From Diphasiastrum complanatum (Eukaryota; Streptophyta; Lycopodiopsida; Lycopodiales; Lycopodiaceae), in contig MU831555.1 of NCBI GenBank assembly GCA_029204225.1, forward strand, positions 1-64,000: a stretch of 64,000 nucleotides of DNA, in the 5' to 3' direction. A program made the translations under genes and the position numbers. Below, piece after piece: positions 11,341-23,204 of this stretch (positions within the stretch are counted from its first letter, which is position 1; the number at the start of each line of letters is the position of its first letter). The notes beneath the pieces are model-generated. The model was not told where the DNA came from, did no database searches, and saw only the letters and a program-made list of their open reading frames with translations.

Positions 11341-14300
11341 CAAGCATTCAAACAATGACTTTCTAGCTTGGAAAGTTAAGACATCATTGATACTCAAGGG
11401 TGAAGGTTTATTCCCCTGGGTGGATGGCACAGAGGAGATGCCTACAACATCAAACAAAGAGCTACGCGAGTGGAGGGAGAAAAATGACAAGGCAGTAGCC
11501 TTGCTATCATCTTCCATCGAAGATAGTCTCACACTTGACCTGGCTACACTCTCCAAAGCTAGTGGGATACACTGCTCACGATATTTCAAATGAGATCAAG
11601 AAGTCAAATAATGATGCTGGAAGATCAACTGACAAATCTACAGTGGGATGGGAAAGACCTCACTTCTTTTGTAAGGAAGATGAAGGACCTATTTCTATCA
11701 CTACATAACTCTATAGCAGAGAATGCAGTGTCAGATGAGAAGTAGCTCACTTACCTATTGAGAGCCTTACCCAGATCTTTTCGGACAACCAGAACCCTGC
11801 TCGCGAAAGATCCTACAATGACCCTCGAAAAGGCGATTGTCGAGATTCGAGAGGAAGTCGAAGACACCTTGATCACAAGGATGGTTCTAACCAAGCCCTC
11901 TATGGCAACAAAGAAAAATCCAAGAAACAATTTAAGCCTAAGAGGGAGTCGAATCAAAGGCAGGATCGTGATCAGCAAGCAGAGGGGACCAACAAAGGCA
12001 ACTGGAAGAGCAAAGGGAGGTCGAAACAGCAAGGTGGAGAAAAGAAGACTTGCGTGAGATGCAAAAGAGATGGGCACACAGTTGATACATGCGCTGGCTC
12101 AATCCAAAAATTGAGTGTATCCACTGCCACAAGAAGGGTCATGCAGCCATCGATTGTCGCCTGACCCAAAAAACAAATCAGCACAGAACAGACAAGAGGA
12201 CAGTAATAGTTTATCCTATGTCGAGGAGCCTGAGAGCTCAAAACTGGGAGAAGAGAGATCAAACAGAAATTGTTTGACCGCCTATATTTGTGCAGATATG
12301 TGTGCAGCATCAACGTCTGACACACATCAGGTGATCCTAGATTCAGGAGCCACTTCACACTTCATGACATCAAGACGAATCATGTCTGATTTCAGAAGTG
12401 CAGATCCTTCAAGATTCATTGTTCTTGGAGATGGATCCAAACATCAAGTGAATGGTATTGGTTCATTGTGGCTCAACACCAATGGCAGAGACAGACGACT
12501 CGAAGACATTATGTTCGTGCCTATACTCCAGCAAGAGTTGCTTTCTGTGGCAAGGATAGCTAATGCAAGGATGCGTGTGACGTTTTTAGACGAAGCATGC
12601 AACGTAGTTGACGCCAGTACCAGTACCTCGATCACTCAAGACAGAAGAAAAGGTAATCTAGAGTCACTTGAAGGTACGCCTGCCTATAAATCAGGTGCAT
12701 CAGACTCATGATGATTCGCCAAACACTCTGTGGCACAAGAGACTATGCCACATGAACTTAATGGCAATTTACCAAGCAAGCCATCATGGAACAATAACAG
12801 GGGTCACCATCTCAAATGCAACCAGTTCAACCACCTGTGATGCATGTCTAAAGGGTAACATGTCACGCACTCCATTTGTTAAAGACTCCTACAGAACGAC
12901 CAAGATTCTAGAGTTAGTGCATTCTGACATATGTGGGCCTTTCAATGTGATCTCAGTAAGAGGCTCAAAATATTACATAACCTTCATTGATGATTATAGT
13001 AAATTTGCCAGAGTGTACTTCATTCAGAATAAATCAGAAGCACTTGATAAATTCACAAAATATGTGAATTGGACAGAGAGATGCACAAGCAACAAAGTGA
13101 AACAGATCAGGACAGATCAAGGTGGCGAATACATCTCGAATTGCTTCACTGACTTCTGCAATGATCGTGGCATCATTCATAGAAGGACTGCAGCCTACAC
13201 TCCGTAGCACAACGATGTTTCAAAGAGGAAGAATAGGACCTTGATAGAAGCTGTCAAATGCATGATGGCCTACTCGAAGGCTTTAAGGGGATTGTGGGCT
13301 GAAGCAGTAGCTACAGCTGCATACATCCAGAATAGGACAGGGAAGTCTGGTGTCCCTCACATGACACCACACGAATTATGGTGGGGTAGAAAGCCCAACC
13401 TGTCTCACATCAGAATTTTTGGCTGTGCAGCTTATGCACATATTCTTGATAAGCTTCGAAAGAAGCTTGATGAAAAAGCTGAACAGGGATTTCTGGTAGG
13501 TTATGACAATAATTCGTCATACTACAGAGTCTACATGCCAGACACGAACACTGTGAAGACAGTGAGAGATGTCAGATTTGATGAGAGCAGGATCATGTCC
13601 AATGGTGATCCTGTCAACTATGAGGCTCTGGAAAGACAGTACTATGATTTGCCACCAGTGACAGAGGGAGCAGGAGACGAACACGAAAACGAAGATTTTC
13701 AAGTCGCAGGACCAAGTATGGACGTTGCAGCCATTACCACATAAGCGCAAGATTGTCAAATGCAAATGGGTTTTCAAGCTCAAGTATGGACCAGATGGGA
13801 ATGTCTCGAAATACAAGGCAAGACTAGTAGCGAAGGGATCTTCTCAGAGATATGGTATTGACTACTCTGAAACCTTCTCTCCTGTCATCAAACATTCGTC
13901 CCTATGTCTGTTATTTGCAGATGCAACTGCTTATGACCTCGTGATCCACATTTGAATGAGAAGACAGCCTTCTTGCATGGTTAGACCAAGGATACGTCTC
14001 GAATTCATTTCCTAATTATGCATGCAGAATGCATAGAAGTATCTACGATATGAAACAGTCAATTCGACAATGGTACAAAAAGAAGGATCAAGCTCTGAAA
14101 TCATTGGGATTCAAGCCACTGATGGCTGATTCCAATGTGTATGTGAGAATTACAGACGGTAAGATCATTATTGTGGCTGTATATGTGGACGACACTCTGA
14201 TACTCTGCAAGAGTGAAAAGCTGATTGCTGAAGTGAAAAAAGACATCTCGAAACATTTCGAGATTGTGGATCTGGAAGAAGCCAAGTGTTACCTTGGCTT

Positions 14301-14424
14301 GCAAATTGAAAGGGACTATGAGGGAAGTAAGTTGTACCTTCACCAGTCCAGATACACCCAGAAAATCCTAGAGGATTTTGGGATGCTGAATTGCAAAGGA
14401 GCGAATACTCCAATGCTCACATGA
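11341..14424 (+). pseudogene. Ty1/copia gag-pol relic 1
   Basis: Pieces appear in the copia order. A gag start (NDFLAWKVKTSLILKGEG) is at about 11350-11590. A Lys/Arg-rich and Cys-rich part is near 11900-12170. The protease LDSGATSHFM is at about 12340. The pre-integrase LWHKRLCHMN is near 12730, with integrase at 12900-13740 and RT from about 13725. The RT YVDD motif is at about 14185. Damage includes several frame changes, a stop at 13205, a deletion between about 13950 and 14030, and loss of RNase H and the 3' LTR after 14424. In integrase the first two catalytic Asp are present (SDICGP, RTDQGGEY), but the Glu position reads VSKRKNR, that is Lys for Glu. It cannot encode an active element. 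Confidence 0.9.
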
Positions 14425-15130
14425 ACGGTGCTGACAAACGAGTCTTGTTATTGATCATATCTGCGAGAGTTGCTATATGAGGGTTGGCTATGCAAGAGTT
14501 CTTTCTATCGTATTGCAAACAAAAACTCTGATTTCTGAAGATCTACTAGGAAGTAACTTTCGCACTCTTCACTGGAGCTGGATCTGGCCTGGCTCTGTAC
14601 AATGTGGCGAAGGTTAACTCTCGTAGATCTGGAAGTTGTTGATGTCTGATGATGTTTTTGACCACTTTTTAGCTTATAGATCCATCAATACTTCGAACTA
14701 ACTCTCACAAACTGAATCACTGACCTTCTGAAAACAATGGAACAGTCAGCGAGAGTTACTTGTGCGAGGGTTCTTTATTTTTGTTGATTTTCCTCTTTTT
14801 TTGGCACTAAAACCCACTTTACAACTTACTGGGAAAAACTTAGCTTTCACAGACTGGTCTGTTAGCTTATCTCAGTAAGATGTAGCTATAGGAGGTCAGG
14901 CGAGAAGTAGTTGCCACAAAAAAATGAAAAAAATAATGTTTGCGAGGGTTCTACCTTTGATTTTGCTCTTCTGGATCTTGGGAACTCTCGCAGAAGGTGT
15001 TAAACTGAAAAGTAGCTCTCGTAGATTCATTTGTGAGCTTGTCTCTGTGAGAACTAGCTACAGGAGGTCAGGCGAGAGTTTGTGAGCAGTTCTGCAAAAA
15101 AAATTTGGTTTTACAAGGTTTTTTGAATTT
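14425..15130. repeat. Dispersed non-coding repeat with GCGAGAGTT/GCGAAGGTT motifs
   Basis: The motif and close variants occur near 14464, 14593, 14749, 14941, 14988 (reverse) and 15072, within T-rich DNA. One longer phrase, 'ctgaggtca/ctacaggaggtcaggcgag' in variant form, occurs at about 14885 and 15055. No coding frame is present. It begins exactly where copia relic 1 stops. Confidence 0.45.
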
Positions 15131-16639
15131 TTATGGTTTTTTTTCTGTTTTTTTTCAAAATCTGCTCCTTTTGGGCCAAACAAAGATTACAATGAGTATT
15201 ATATTGCATTGATAAACCCGATGTACTAAAAGTACATGACTCCCCCCCTACTTAAACATTTTTGTCCTAAAAAATAAGGACGCTTGTTTGATCAGCTTGA
15301 TCACCTCGATTAGGTAGTCTTGATTGAGGATGTCATGTTCAGCAACTTGTTGCATCATTATAGATCCAAGATTGTTGAATTAAATCTATTTGTTAGCTTC
15401 AGTCTACAACTTATATTCCCATGAAAAAAAAAATGATGGTTGAAAAAGAGATTGATGAAATACCATATTGCTTTTTGGCAACCAATTTGCATGGAATGGA
15501 CAAAGAGTATCACCACAATATCCTCTTTTGTCTGTTTTTTCGACATAAAAACATTTTGTATGATCTATCCAATTCTCTTGGATTCATGTTTTTTCCTTGC
15601 ATTTAGTTCTTAGAGCCGAAAATTATTTCATGTTGGTAAATGACCACTCTACTGTTCAATCCGAATGCTTTTATAATAAGCATCAGTTTGGTGTTTGGGA
15701 TATTGAGATCTCAAAAAAGTATTAACCGTGATCAAAACCCAGTATAAAAGTTATTGATTCTGAGTCGATCATCTCTGAAAATGAAAAATGACATTTTGAA
15801 TGATCATTCATTTCTAATAAACTGGAGTAGAGAAGATGTTTGTGTAGAGTGTAGCGAATAGACGGTGAGCTGCCCTCCGCCTATCAAGAAAGGTTAGAAC
15901 ACAATGATAGGTAATCTAACTTAGATTAGTTGCCTATACAAGACTAACTCTAAGTCTAAACTAGCACTAACCACATACTCATCATTGATAGAGCAATAGT
16001 GGTGGTGTGGCATACACTCACCCCACCGCTACGAGTACATTTACTTTAGATGTTATTTATGATTAGGACATGTTGGTATTTATGTTTAATGTAAGAATTG
16101 TTTGATATTTGTATCATGAGAGGTAAATTTTGCAATTAGTTATTGATAATATTTTTCAAGGAGACCAAAACTTTTTATTATTTGCAACTACTACAAATAT
16201 TAAAACCCTACCATAATCTACTTGCAATGCAAAGTAGTCATCGTACTTGAATTACAAAGCATTCTATGTGGCATTCCAAGAATCCTATAAAGACCAATTA
16301 TTGTGAAGTCCAGTATTTAATGTGAAATTGTTTCCTATGAGTCTATTTTCTTTAGGATAAGAATGGATGATGTTTTTCATAGGCTACTACTTTATACTAC
16401 TACACAACTTGCCCCCCACATTTACATATTGCATTTTACTACAAGGTTGCAAGTCTTCATTTTACTCCTTACTGGCAGAATGTCTTGCTCATTCCATAAT
16501 AAGTAAGGGATGTAATCAAAAGAAAATAAAGGTCATTGATTGTAATTCTGAAATCAGACAATATATTTATGAATGTCTTATGTGAATCCTGTCATGTCCC
16601 TACCCATTTGCACACATGAATCAAAGTCAGAGTTTTTTT
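15131..16639. other. Intergenic; nothing recognised
   Basis: AT-rich sequence with only short frames, for example 15421-15606 and 16367-16585. None has a known domain. No LTR ends, primer sites or tandem arrays were seen. Confidence 0.4.
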
Positions 16640-16800
16640 AGGGAAAGAGAGAGAAGGTATCACAATGTTTCATTTGTTACACATTTGTAAATAAAAAACT
16701 ATTTACATTATATTCAATATTGGATTTTGCATTCATGCATTTATATATGAGAACTATGGCCATTGTGGCAAGGCCTTTGTGGTATTCAATAACTTTCTTG

Positions 16801-16860
16801 TTGGGCTAATTCACAGGAAGATCAATGCATTCTGGTTGGGCTAATTCACAGAGACATCAA
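16801..16860. repeat. Small tandem duplication beside the UGT pseudogene
   Basis: The phrase 'ttgggctaattcacag' occurs at 16801 and again at about 16837, each followed by an 'agatcaatg' or 'agacatcaat' block. The corresponding place beside the intact UGT has only one copy, so the duplication arose after the genes separated. Confidence 0.6.
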
Positions 16861-17769
16861 TCAAAGAAAAGTAGTTGTTGCTGCTTGAATAAAAGCATGC
16901 AAGGCAGTGTAAGAGGAGCCACCTGCCAAGACCTTGCTGCCTCTTCCTTCACTGCTCTAGCTCTCCACCTCACAGCTCGTCCTTCCTTTCCTTGCATCAG
17001 CTCCCTCACTGCTCCTTCTATAGCCCCACTCTCTGCGATACCGTCTGCTCCCCTGTGCAGCTTCACTCCCACCTTTAACTGCTCTGTCACCATCCAGCTG
17101 TTCAGGTATTGGTCTGCTTATTGAGGCAGTGGCAGCACTGGCACTGCGCTGCAGATGCTCTCTAGGATGGAGTTCCAACCGCAGTGGATCAGGAAGCCAC
17201 CTGTAGAGGGGTGAGAGAGTATGAGCAACTGGGGAGCCCAGGTAGAGATGATCAGGCCACGGCTATGGGTTCGAGAAAGGAAACTTTCTGGAAGTTCAGT
17301 GGCTTCTGTAGCAGATCGCGGCAGTCTTAAAATCCAAAGGAATGCTTGCTGGCAGGCGTCCAAAGCTTTGGCTAACTCTTGGATCTGACGAGCGCTCAGA
17401 ATAGCTACGCTACCGAATGAGATGTATAAAACTGAAGAGGTTGCTTGCGCATCCAACCACTGCAGGTACTCACTATCTGTCTCTGAAAATGCTTTCTGAT
17501 CAGCGAATCCGCCCCTGAAGAACTTGGAAGGAAGTATTGGCCCTAATGGATAGATTGGTACGTTATTTGGGTTGATCGCTCCAGTTCTTGCTGCATCTAG
17601 GGCTTGTCCTTCGATTTCATAGACATAATTGACAATTATTCCAGATGATTCGTGAAGCTTAAGCAGATTCCGGAATACAAACTCCCTCACTTCATTCGGG
17701 GCGCTCTGCCGCATGTCACAGCTATTCAAAGGCGGTAGTCCAGGATATTCCCACACTATGCCTTGTTCA
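16861..17769 (-). pseudogene. Truncated UDP-glycosyltransferase pseudogene
   Basis: This is a clear duplicate of the UGT at 5278-6726. Similarity starts abruptly at about 17769, inside the codons for the EQGI motif, so roughly the first 180-190 residues, including the catalytic His, are missing. Inside, a short deletion removes part of the segment before PGLPPL. The PSPG box reads as far as PLPQ and is then cut by a TAA at 17119-17121, where the intact gene has Phe. A 4-base deletion near 16924, just before the Gly-Gly-Ser-Ser, shifts the frame; the tail can be followed in the new frame to a TGA at 16861. Related non-coding DNA continues to about 16640. Both copies have the same orientation. 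Confidence 0.92.
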
Positions 17770-18324
17770 AGGATCATGAATATGCCATTTTGGGAACCTT
17801 CGCCGAGCACCTTAACCTTATTATAAACCTTTGTCGACTGCTAGATGATCTGAAAATGTTCAAATTAGATTGTCCATAGGTTTAGATTGTGAAAAAATAC
17901 ATTTATGATAGGAATTGAGCGAAGGACCCTCCTGGGCGAAGGTTCATCCTTCGCCAGCCCTGGAAAACGTTTGCCTGATAAGTTCAGATTCCTAGAAACC
18001 TTCGCCGAGATTTTTATAGCCTATTTTCACAGTATTGTACATGCCTGCAAATTTTTGTTCAGAACTGACTTCATCCTCGAAACCCTCAGGCACAGTGGCA
18101 TCGAACTACTTCGGTGATTTCACAGCTTTGTCGACCCGAAGTGCGGCTGGGCTATCTTCAGTGTGAGGTTGTTGGCTTACATCTTCAACACCGACAGTAG
18201 TGTCATGGATCTGTTCGAATCCTCTTCCAGGGGATTGGAGGTCAAAGCGCGCAAGGCTCTAGGGCATTTCAAACATTTCGGTGGCCCCAAGGGGGTCGGA
18301 ATCATCGAACATATCCATGAAAAA
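17770..18324. repeat. Non-coding repeat with GCGAAGG motifs at a duplication breakpoint
   Basis: The phrase GCGAAGG or its complement appears near 17797, 17928, 17938, 17955 and 18001. It starts at the break in UGT similarity. The same motif family appears in the gypsy leader at 2.4-3.2 kb and after copia relic 1. This suggests a repeat element inserted at, or caused, the truncation of the UGT duplicate. Confidence 0.45.
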
Positions 18325-19350
18325 CTACGTGTTTGGTGAAGTAGCTTCGGTGTGCGGAGGTGAGGCGGCTTGGGCAGCTGTGATGGGAATGGTAGCCCCA
18401 ATGATCACAGACTGTCCCTGTGTGAAAGCAGAGGTGAGGGAAGCATCAGAGGCGGGGGGAATAGGAAGTTCAGTACAAACAGTAGTAGGGGGTGGAAGCG
18501 CAGCTGACGATGTATGCCTAGTGCGACGTCGTGATGTGGAAGGCGAGTCAGGAATGACGATCTCGCTGCGTGGAGAACGACGAGTATGGGAACTCGAGGC
18601 CTGGTGAGACGACTCGGCTAGTGCTTCTTCATAGACCGAAAGCACAGAATCCAGGTGGAAGACATGAATTTTGTTTTCCAGGTGAGAAGCGGCTAGAAGA
18701 GACAGTAAAGAGCCAGCAGTGAACTGCTGCCTAGTATTGCCCTTAATAGCTCGTTTGAGCTCACTAGAAACAGTCTTGAACCAGTTATATGGTTCAAGAG
18801 GGGCTTTGGCCAACTTAGTATAGGAGTCAACTATCCTATGGAGGATATGTGAAGTGATGCGGTCTTTTATGAGGTTGCCAACCATCAGGAAGCTGTTCAG
18901 TAGCTAAGTAGCAGCATGTATGATAGGCTCAGTGACGACTTCAAGGAGGTATCCGTCGTTGGTCCAGTGCAGGTCATTGGTGAGGTCAATGTAAGGCTTG
19001 ATGGCATGTTTGGCCTGCTTGTGATTGGGTGAGGCCTGTGTACCGGACGCTATACCTATGGCTGCAAGGGCGGCCTCAGTGACGTGCACCTTGTGTGTTG
19101 CTCCCTGAAAAGCAATATAAAATCTGGATTTCTCTTCCTTCCACGTATTGTAGGCAAGAGTGATGAAATCCATGTTGATTCTGCCAGAAAAGGCTCTCTC
19201 GTGAATACCCATTGCAGTGAGCAGAGGCTCCGCAAGGGTCATCCACTGAGTGACCATGCTTGTGCTAGGAAGGATCATGATGTCCATTGCAGATGGGACA
19301 TCACAATATATAGTATAACGCGGAGACTGGGAAGTATCAGTAGAAGACAT
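18325..19350 (-). pseudogene. 340-codon frame of unknown function with one amber stop
   Basis: A minus-strand frame starts at an ATG at 19350 (MSSTDTSQSPRY) and runs to a TAA/TGA-type stop at 18325. It is interrupted once by TAG at 18904-18906; the frame is the same on both sides. The first part is a mixed alpha/beta sequence with VTEAALAAIGIASGT and a DLHWTNDGY motif. The middle is helical (ILHRIVDSYTKLAKAPLEPY). The C-terminal 80 residues are Ser/Thr/Pro-rich and probably disordered. I do not recognise it. Its layout recalls the extra 'plant transposon protein' ORFs carried by some gypsy elements, and GCGAAGG-type repeat DNA lies just downstream, so a transposon origin is the best guess. 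A host gene or a sequencing error at the TAG cannot be excluded. Confidence 0.55.
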
Positions 19351-20239
19351 GATGATCAGAAATGAAACGTAAGATGCGTGAAAGTATATCAGAAAGCAGT
19401 TCAGGAAGTTTGGAAGGCTTTGGTTGTAGGAAAAATTTGCAAGAGCTTTGCTAGCACAAGTGAGGAATGAATCGAATTCAGCCAACTTATAGGTGAATTT
19501 GGTGGGTCCATTACACTGATGGGAGGCTCCTGGAATCACCTTCACATCATGGACAACCTCAAAGTGGATTGCCGGAGCCCATCGTTGTTTTCTGGATGAA
19601 TGCCAACGGACTCCAGTCAACTGGTAGTCGCATTTGAAGACCTAAACACTTAGTATAAATCAGCTGTTCATGCATCTCATTATCAAGTCTGAATCAACAT
19701 TGTGAATTGTGAAAGAGTTGACTGTTATTACATGATGCTTCATGTGCTCTCATCAAGCAGATCGTTCACAATCCAAAAGTATTGTTGTTAGCTCTCTATC
19801 AAGCTTTTAAGCTTGAACTCTCTTGAGCATTGTAGCTCAGTATTTTAAAGATTTATTTTAGAGTTCTTATTGCGCTACTGCTTATCAGAAAAGTTACTTA
19901 TTTCAAACTTATTCTTAGTTACTCAGAGACAGATTGCTATCTGTTATTGTCTTGCACTCATTAGCATCTGATCTTGTTTTTGTGAATCAATACTATTTCC
20001 TTATTGCGTTCAGTTTGTGTCAGAATGCATGAATTTCTGTATTGCTTTTGTAACTGATAGAAATTGTCTGAGAATTCAATACTTTATGTTTGGCTATGTA
20101 ATCACTTAGTATCTAGCAAAAGCTAGTTGCTAAAGATTGGACGTAATTTCCATCACTACTGCTTTGTTCAATTTTGATAGGCATAGTCATGCATTGGAAG
20201 TAGAAGTTTCCGCATTCCATTACTCACTTATTTCCGACA
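19351..20239. other. Upstream region; 3' part probably 5' LTR of copia relic 2
   Basis: The open frame of the unknown ORF continues to 19620 without an ATG. The part ending at 20239 ('ttccgaca') abuts a tRNA-Met primer site and should be an LTR 3' end. A candidate LTR start is the TG at about 19723, but no second LTR exists in the window to confirm it. Confidence 0.35.
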
Positions 20240-20251
20240 TGGTATCAAAGC
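20240..20251 (+). promoter_or_regulatory. Primer binding site for initiator tRNA-Met (copia relic 2)
   Basis: TGGTATCAAAGC, the usual plant copia primer site, directly after 'gaca'. Gag begins about 195 bases downstream at the ATG at 20447. Confidence 0.8.
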
Positions 20252-20446
20252 ATTGATTCTTCTTCAGGGCCTAACACTATTTTGATATCAAAGCAAAAAG
20301 CTCTAATACTTGATATCTTTCATGATATCAAATTGATATCATATTCTACAGTTCCTTTCATCCTTTCAGTATCAGAGAATTGATTTCCTATTGTTGGCAT
20401 CACTACATCTTAGTGTCATCGATACAATCGACGGACTAAGTTCCAG

Positions 20447-22378
20447 ATGGATTCTCAAAGTAAAGCCGGTCTTATCGCAGACAAGCTGAATGGATCCAAT
20501 TACCATTTGTGGAAATTTCAGATGAAGACTTTGCTAATCGCCAACGAGTTGTGGGATGTTGTTACATGTATCGAAGTGAAAACTGAAAACGACATAGAAG
20601 ACTCAAAATGGAATCGAATGATGGTAAAGCTTTCGTGCTTATTATCCTCAATATATCAAATACTCAAATTGGCCACATAGCTGAAGCTAAAACTTCAAAA
20701 GAAGTTTGGGACATCCTGAGCTTAATATATGATGTGAGAGACGTAACTACTAAGTTACATTTTCGAAGGAAGTTCTTCACACTCAAGATGTCAAATGGTG
20801 ATTCTCTTCAAAATCATATTAACAAGTTTAAGAATCTCTTGCAACAGATGGTCGTTGTCAGATCAATCATAGACGATCAAGAGGCAATTATGACATTGCT
20901 TTCAAGCCTACCCTCTACATATGAGAACTAGGTGATAATCATCATGACACACTCATATTTAACTCTTACCAGAGTTATCACTATGTTGCTGCAAGAAGAT
21001 AATCGAAGAAGTCAAGACACTTTGTCTACCTTTTCGCCTCATGCTCTATATGTCAACAAGGGCTCAAAACGACAGAAGCAGAAAAGCTCCAAGCAATCTG
21101 CATCCACCATATGACCAATCATCGTTAAATTTTCCAATCCTATACGCCTTACAGCATAAAGAAGTATCTTCATCTTGGTGACGATAGTACTCACACTATT
21201 GAAGATGAAGGTACTATAAGATTGAGATTCCAGCATGATTAATTCAAATTACTGTCAAAAGTCTTGTATGTTCTTAAACTCTCTACAAATCTATTATCAG
21301 TAAGTAGAATTACAGATTTAGGTCATAGGGTGAGTCTGATCAATGCAGAATTATTGATAAGAGTAATAAGATCCTTGCACTCGGCAAGAGGTATGGATAC
21401 TTATAAAGATTGGCACATTGTTATTCTGATTCTAATCAAGCCTTGAAAACCTTTATTCTTGTCAATAAAGCATTATTATGACATCATCGCTTAGGACACT
21501 TGAATTATGCATCTGTTTCGAACATGTCCAGAAAATCCATGGCTCTTGATCTCGACTATCCTTTTGGTAAAGTCGATCTCCTTGTCTGCCATAGCTGCAT
21601 CCTTGGAAAGCAGACTAGGATTCCTTTTAGATTAAGTCATAGGCATGCAGCAAAAGGTCTATTAGATGTTCATACAAATATATGTGGACCTATGCAAGCT
21701 CCTTTATTCATAGATGCAAAGTATTTCATTACCTTTATTAACAAATTCTCCAGAAGAACAATTGTTTATTTCATTAAACAGAAATCAGAAGCTTTCATCA
21801 AGTTCAGACAATTTAAAGAGCATGTAGAAAATCAAACTAGTAAACGAATCAAAGAATTGAGGTCAGATAATGAGGGAGAATACATCTCCACCGAATTCAA
21901 GGAGTACTGCCTTAATAACGGCATTGAGCAACAATACAATACCTCCTATTTGCCTCAATCAAATGGTCTTGTTGAGAGAAAGAACAGAACCTTAGTCGAA
22001 TCGGCAAAGTGCATGTTATCACATGCGACACTTCCGAAGTCCTTCTGGGCTGAAGCTGTTTCAACAGCAACCTATATTCAGAATACTAAAGGTCTCTTAG
22101 ACAAAACACGATTCGAAGTTTGGACAAGTACCAAACCTTCTACTTATGAGTTTTTGGATGTACTGCTTATGCACAGATTCCTCATGATCTTAGGAAGAAG
22201 CTCGACTTCCAGAGTATCAAATGTAATTTTATCAGCTACACTACTTCAGATCAAGCCCACAAGTTGTTCGATCCCATCGAGTCAAAGATATTCACTAGCC
22301 AGGATGTCATCTTCATCGAAGATTAGTTTCAAGACCTTAAAGGAAGATGTTCTCTTTGTCGGCGAGGTCTCCCTCTAG
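20447..22378 (+). pseudogene. Ty1/copia gag-pol relic 2
   Basis: The gag opens MDSQSKAGLIADKLNGSNYH with the WKFQMKTLL motif of copia gag (UBN2 type). It shifts frame near 20640 and stops at 20929. A remnant of the protease/pre-integrase region follows (STNLLSVSRITDLGH at about 21280, then RLGHLNYAS near 21490). Integrase core runs from 21660 to about 22100, with LRSDNEGEY (second Asp) and NGLVERKNR (catalytic Glu). At the first Asp position the motif reads VHTNICGPM, that is Asn for Asp. Coding similarity fades after about 22330, and no RT or RNase H is present. No zinc knuckle was found either. It is a deleted relic. Confidence 0.88.
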
Positions 22379-23200
22379 CGACAGTGATTCGGGTTAAGCT
22401 CAGATGGAGCCGATCTGTTGGATAAGGCTACCGCCTGAAGTTGCGATCAATCATCCTCCGACAACAGATAGCTACTGCTAATCTGACAATGAATTTATGA
22501 ACAACAGATAATGTCTAATGACAGGGAAAATATATATCTATTGACAAAAATTGAACAGGCATCACAACATTCACAGATTGCGCATTGAGTAAAAAAGATG
22601 TACCTATCTATATTATCAGAATCGAGTTTACAGGAGAGGTTCTTTCTTGAGTGCTATCTATTTTCCAGATCAGCGCGCGTGAGAGAGGTGTTCTCTTCTC
22701 ACGAATGAAACTAGTTACTGCTAGATCTATCTTTCTTCCTTGATACGCACCTCACTGGGTATTGTGTTCAAAATTCTCTCTGTGTATATGTATATGTCTC
22801 TGATCCAATACATATATTATGCTGGATTAGATTACAAGATCGATTAGCTAAGTTTAAGCTAAGCATTCATTTAAGTATGTTTCTGTTAATGTTACATGGC
22901 GGCAGTGGATCATGGTAGTTTGAAAAACTTCATGCCCGAGTCGATAGTTCCTCCTTACCCTTGTTAACATATGGATACTCTGGAGTGCCAACCTAACCCA
23001 ACGTGTTGGCCTTCTAAGTGTGGCGAAAAAGCCAAAAAAATCGAACGTTGGCTGAAACAAAATCCTGGGTCATTTTAGACCTACTGTCGACTTTTATCAA
23101 AATGCAAAAATCGCAAAAAATGTGAACTATGCAGATGCACAGAAACTAGTTAAAATATGCAGCAATCTAGAAGACAAGGAAAAATACTAAGGCTTTAAAG
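22379..23200. other. Intergenic; nothing recognised
   Basis: No domains, LTR ends or arrays were seen. A minus frame at 22854-23060 is short and anonymous. Confidence 0.35.
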
Positions 23201-23204
23201 TAGA

